Positions 6,348 to 8,568 of a stretch of 8,568 bases of DNA are shown here, piece by piece. Both the position numbers and the translations under genes were made by a program. Below the pieces are notes generated by a model, which searched no databases, had not been told where the DNA came from, and worked only from the letters and a program-made list of their open reading frames with translations. The stretch's first letter is position 1. The number at the start of each line of letters is the position of its first letter. Source of the stretch: Bacillota bacterium (GTDB lineage Bacteria; Bacillota; Syntrophomonadia; Syntrophomonadales; Syntrophomonadaceae); the NCBI GenBank assembly GCA_017861475.1, contig JAGFXV010000039.1, positions 1 to 8,568 on the forward strand. The letters run 5' to 3'.

Positions 6348-6782
6348 ATGTTTGATAAATTACTTGTTCCCGTAGATGGTTCAGATGTTTCCAATAAGGC
6401 GATTGATACTGCCCGTAAGATGATTGAAGAAGGTTCTGCCCGGGAAGTTACCATTCTGCACGTATTACAGCCAAGCGAAGTTATGCCTTTCAATGGTCTG
6501 AACATGCCGGTTGATTATCCTCAATTTTATGAAGAACTAAACAGAGCAGCCCGACTGGTCCTGGAAAATGCTGAACATAGAATGAATCTGAAGGAAAAAA
6601 CCAGGATTCAATTGGAATACGGGTCTCCGGTTGAAATTATTTGCAAAGCAGCAGAACAGGAAAAATATGATTTAATTATTATCGGAAATCGTGGATTGAA
6701 CAGATTTCAGAGAGTTCTGATGGGGAGTGTAAGCAGTAAGGTAGTAACCCTTGCTCCCTGTCCGGTATTGGTAATAAAGTAA
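6348..6782 (+). CDS. Universal stress protein, UspA family, ATP-binding type
   Basis: 144 residues, a complete single Usp domain. These are small cytoplasmic, usually dimeric, alpha/beta proteins that bind ATP or other nucleotides and support survival under starvation or stress; the exact role is generally unknown. Seen here: the first strand FDKLLVPVDGSD with D10, second strand VTILHVL (34-40), and the nucleotide-binding motif G113-x2-G116-x9-G126-S127 (GNRGLNRFQRVLMGS), which matches the ATP-binding subclass exactly. The C-terminus, SSKVVTLAPCPVLVIK, is the usual terminal strand. It is transcribed alone, between the divergent DYVWF-repeat gene and a terminator at 6838-6874. A TATAAT at 6295-6300 may be its -10 box, but no matching -35 is clear. 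Confidence 0.95.
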   Translation: MFDKLLVPVDGSDVSNKAIDTARKMIEEGSAREVTILHVLQPSEVMPFNGLNMPVDYPQFYEELNRAARLVLENAEHRMNLKEKTRIQLEYGSPVEIICKAAEQEKYDLIIIGNRGLNRFQRVLMGSVSSKVVTLAPCPVLVIK

Positions 6783-6837
6783 TCCAAAGGTGCGGGGATA
6801 CACCCTTTAGGAAAAACGTAATTGCACATATAAACAC

Positions 6838-6874
6838 AAAGGAAGAGGGTTGAATATTTGCCCTCTTCCTTTTT
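6838..6874 (+). terminator. Rho-independent terminator after the universal stress gene, possibly bidirectional
   Basis: A 12-bp stem AAAGGAAGAGGG (6838-6849) / CCCTCTTCCTTT (6861-6872) encloses an 11-nt loop and runs into TTTTT (6870-6874). On the minus strand the stem is followed by TTTGTGTTT, a weaker tail, so it may also end the convergent crotonase transcript that stops at 6894. Confidence 0.88.
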
Positions 6875-6893
6875 ATGTTGCTAATTATTAAGT

Positions 6894-7658
6894 TTAGGAT
6901 ATTGAAGCCAATACTTTCTTAAGAAGCTTGTTCACCTTTTCATCCATAAAAGTATCCGCCATTAAATTCCAGTCATATTCTTCAAGTTCTTTTTTGATCA
7001 GAGCACCCATTTGCCGCTTTTGCAGGTCTTTTAATTGAATGAAGGGATGCCCCAACGTATCATAGAGAGCGCATATTTTTGCTTTGGCTTTATCGACTAA
7101 TTCATCGGCTTCAGCCAGTTCGTCAAAGATACCGCGTTCAACGCAAAACATGGGATCGACCAGTTCGCCTTTCATGATGATGTCGCGATAATTTCTGTCG
7201 GTATCGAGACCGAAACGCATTATATTTCCCATTGCCGGAGAAAGGCTCATGCCCAGTTTAATTTCTGTCATACCTATTTTTACTTTGGGATTGTTGACAA
7301 CGATATTATAGTCAGAAGCCATGGCATAGATCATACCAGCAGCGGTCGCTCCCCCATTAATTGCAGATACGATTGGTTTCTTGCAACTGAACAGTTTCAG
7401 CAGAACTCCTTCTTCGAATTTAAACCATTTTATTACTTCCTCGCCGCTGGTAAAGGATGTAAAAGTGTTGAGGTCAAAACCTCCGCAAAATGTTCTGCCG
7501 ACACCGGTAAATACCATACCTTTCAGAGATTCGTCAGCATTGAGTTTGTCTACCGCCTCATCGATACCTTGCAGTGTTTCTACATTGATGGCATTTACTT
7601 TTGGGTTGTTAAAGGTAAAGATAATAATTCCATCTTCAATTTTGGTCTCATAAGTCAC
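6894..7658 (-). CDS. Enoyl-CoA hydratase/isomerase family protein, single-glutamate type
   Basis: About 254 residues from a GTG start at 7658. GGAGG (7671-7667) lies 8 nt before this GTG but only 2 nt before the in-frame ATG at 7664, and it overlaps the ATG at 7673, so GTG is preferred. Crotonase signatures (numbered from GTG): RTFCGGFDL (55-63) and INGGATAAGM (100-109) for the oxyanion hole, then PKVKIGMTEIKLGM with E132, equivalent to Glu164 of rat enoyl-CoA hydratase. The partner Glu144 position is hydrophobic (I110), and the usual PGxGG loop reads SPAMG. Keeping only the second glutamate is typical of delta3-delta2-enoyl-CoA isomerases, so double-bond isomerisation is more likely than hydration; this is inference. 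It is much diverged from the crotonase at 4431 and not a recent duplicate. It is co-directional with the gene ending at 7740, 81 bp upstream, with a TATAAT (7709-7704) in the gap, so it may have its own promoter. Confidence 0.88.
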   Translation of the reverse strand: MTYETKIEDGIIIFTFNNPKVNAINVETLQGIDEAVDKLNADESLKGMVFTGVGRTFCGGFDLNTFTSFTSGEEVIKWFKFEEGVLLKLFSCKKPIVSAINGGATAAGMIYAMASDYNIVVNNPKVKIGMTEIKLGMSLSPAMGNIMRFGLDTDRNYRDIIMKGELVDPMFCVERGIFDELAEADELVDKAKAKICALYDTLGHPFIQLKDLQKRQMGALIKKELEEYDWNLMADTFMDEKVNKLLKKVLASIS

Positions 7659-7666
7659 GATCATTA

Positions 7667-7671
7667 CCTCC
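7667..7671 (-). promoter_or_regulatory. Ribosome binding site that sets the GTG start of the second crotonase
   Basis: The minus-strand sequence ATGGAGGTAATGATCGTG places GGAGG inside the upstream ATG codon context and 8 nt before GTG (7658-7656). Only the GTG has normal spacing. Confidence 0.65.
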
Positions 7672-7739
7672 ATTAATTAAATAAATATTTATTATCTATA
7701 TTTATTATATAGTTTTAATCGAGAATTTACTAATACTAA

Positions 7740-8568
7740 TTAATAACTGAAAGTGTATGAACTGCCGGTATATTTTACATAGTAGTCATTATCATCGTCA
7801 TCATAGAGAAAGCCGGTTATATTTGCATCTTCAAAATCAGTACCATCTGTCTTCGATGTAATGCATGTCTTGACTTTATTCAGGAAATTACGTACATAGG
7901 TTTTATCAACTTCAGAAAGATCATCATAATCGTAAGCATCGTCGAAATCAATGAAAATCTCATATTTAAGATCGTCTTCATCGCCACTGATATTGAATTC
8001 AAAAGCAATTTTGCTATCACCAAAATAGACATCTCCGCCGTTTTCAAAATAATCATCGAGATATTCAGTAATATCACTTAACATATTATTCTCATTCCAA
8101 CTGAAACTATAAGTACTTCCGCTGTATTTGACATAATAACCGGAATTATCTTGATCACTCAATTTTCCAGTTACATTGGCTTTCTCATAATTAGTTCCAT
8201 AAGTTTCGGATGCTATTTGAGACTTTACAATATTAAGAAGACTTTTGATTTTAGACTGACTGATCTTGGTTAAACGATCGTATTTATCAGCATCTTCACA
8301 ATCAAGAGTGATATCATAATACAAATCAACCGTATTGCCGCTTAAATTTATATTGAAAACGATGTTGTCATCATCAAAATAATCGTCGCCGGCATTGGCA
8401 AAGAACTTGTTTAAATTTGTCTGCATATCACTCAAGGTTTTGCTGGTATTCGTGCCGGAATTTACAGGAGTCGTTACAGTAGTGCTGCTGGTTTTCTTAT
8501 ATTTATTCAGAGCATCATCAATCGTTCTAACTGTAGTATCGGCATTGCCCAGTGCAGTTTCCAATCCT
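7740..8568 (-). CDS. Partial protein of unknown function with two tandem acidic ~113-residue domains; 5' end beyond right edge
   Basis: The frame is open to the right edge, so the N-terminus is missing; at least 275 codons are visible. I do not recognise the family. Counting from a TTG codon at 8564: a short possibly helical piece (1-23), a Ser/Thr/Asn linker (about 25-43, TSSTTVTTPVNSGTN), then two homologous domains, 44-156 and 162-274. They align without gaps at 118-residue offset with about 53 of 113 positions identical by eye. Shared marks are LSD at the start, GDxYF, NxSG, a DxxDAxxYDxL segment, and an ending YYVKYxGSxYxFS. The protein stops exactly at the end of the second domain. Acidic, Asp/Tyr-rich beta-type sequence after a Ser/Thr linker suggests an exported or surface protein, but no signal peptide can be checked. 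No terminator is seen before the next co-directional gene, so some read-through is possible. Confidence 0.8.
   Translation of the reverse strand, partial: GLETALGNADTTVRTIDDALNKYKKTSSTTVTTPVNSGTNTSKTLSDMQTNLNKFFANAGDDYFDDDNIVFNINLSGNTVDLYYDITLDCEDADKYDRLTKISQSKIKSLLNIVKSQIASETYGTNYEKANVTGKLSDQDNSGYYVKYSGSTYSFSWNENNMLSDITEYLDDYFENGGDVYFGDSKIAFEFNISGDEDDLKYEIFIDFDDAYDYDDLSEVDKTYVRNFLNKVKTCITSKTDGTDFEDANITGFLYDDDDNDYYVKYTGSSYTFSY

Noticed and set aside
6257..6505. Minus-strand 82-codon frame across the start of the universal stress gene
   Set aside because: Antisense to the well-supported UspA gene, with no SD and no recognisable product.
6784..6812. Hairpin-like AAAGGTG...CACCCTTT after the universal stress gene
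   Set aside because: Needs a bulge and has no T-run; the terminator at 6838-6874 explains transcript ending better.

Overview
The window looks like a chromosomal segment of a low-to-moderate GC, probably strictly anaerobic Firmicutes (Clostridia or Negativicutes). This is inferred from strong AGGAGG-type ribosome binding sites, A/T-rich intergenic regions with consensus sigma-A-like elements, an oxidoreductase typical of anaerobic energy metabolism, and two separate crotonase-family acyl-CoA genes. No rRNA, tRNA, transposase, integrase, phage gene or CRISPR array was seen. The species cannot be fixed from the sequence alone.

Layout from left to right. Positions 1-2770 (minus) hold one uninterrupted reading frame, cut by the left edge, for a large fused flavin/iron-sulfur oxidoreductase: FAD-binding domain, FAD-oxidase C domain, two 4Fe-4S motifs and two CCG cysteine-rich domains. 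A 244-bp divergent spacer with a 19-bp operator-like dyad separates it from a plus-strand O6-alkylguanine-DNA methyltransferase (3015-3497). That gene ends by overlapping stop codons with a convergent membrane-anchored trypsin-like (HtrA/DegP-type) protease without a PDZ domain (3494-4315, minus). Divergent from the protease is an enoyl-CoA hydratase/dienoyl-CoA-isomerase-like crotonase (4431-5213, plus), whose stop codon is the first triplet of a 66-bp, two-copy, hairpin-rich tandem repeat. A strong minus-strand terminator follows.

The terminator serves an unrecognised minus-strand gene (5395-5991) whose product carries three copies of a 36-residue repeat, each beginning DYVWF. This gene has a consensus promoter (TTGACA, 16 bp, TATAAT) about 235 bp upstream of its start, giving a long A/T-rich leader with several inverted repeats. 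Next are a single-domain universal stress protein (6348-6782, plus), a convergent terminator, a second and diverged crotonase (6894-7658, minus), and a 5'-truncated minus-strand gene (7740 to the right edge) made of a Ser/Thr-rich linker and two tandem acidic domains about 47% identical to each other.

The gene order alternates in strand, so most genes appear to be single transcription units and not one operon. Shared themes are acyl-CoA or organic-acid oxidation (the oxidoreductase and two crotonases) and stress or repair (methyltransferase, protease, universal stress protein). The parts least explained by known families are the DYVWF-repeat gene with its long leader, the 66-bp tandem repeat, and the duplicated acidic domain protein.
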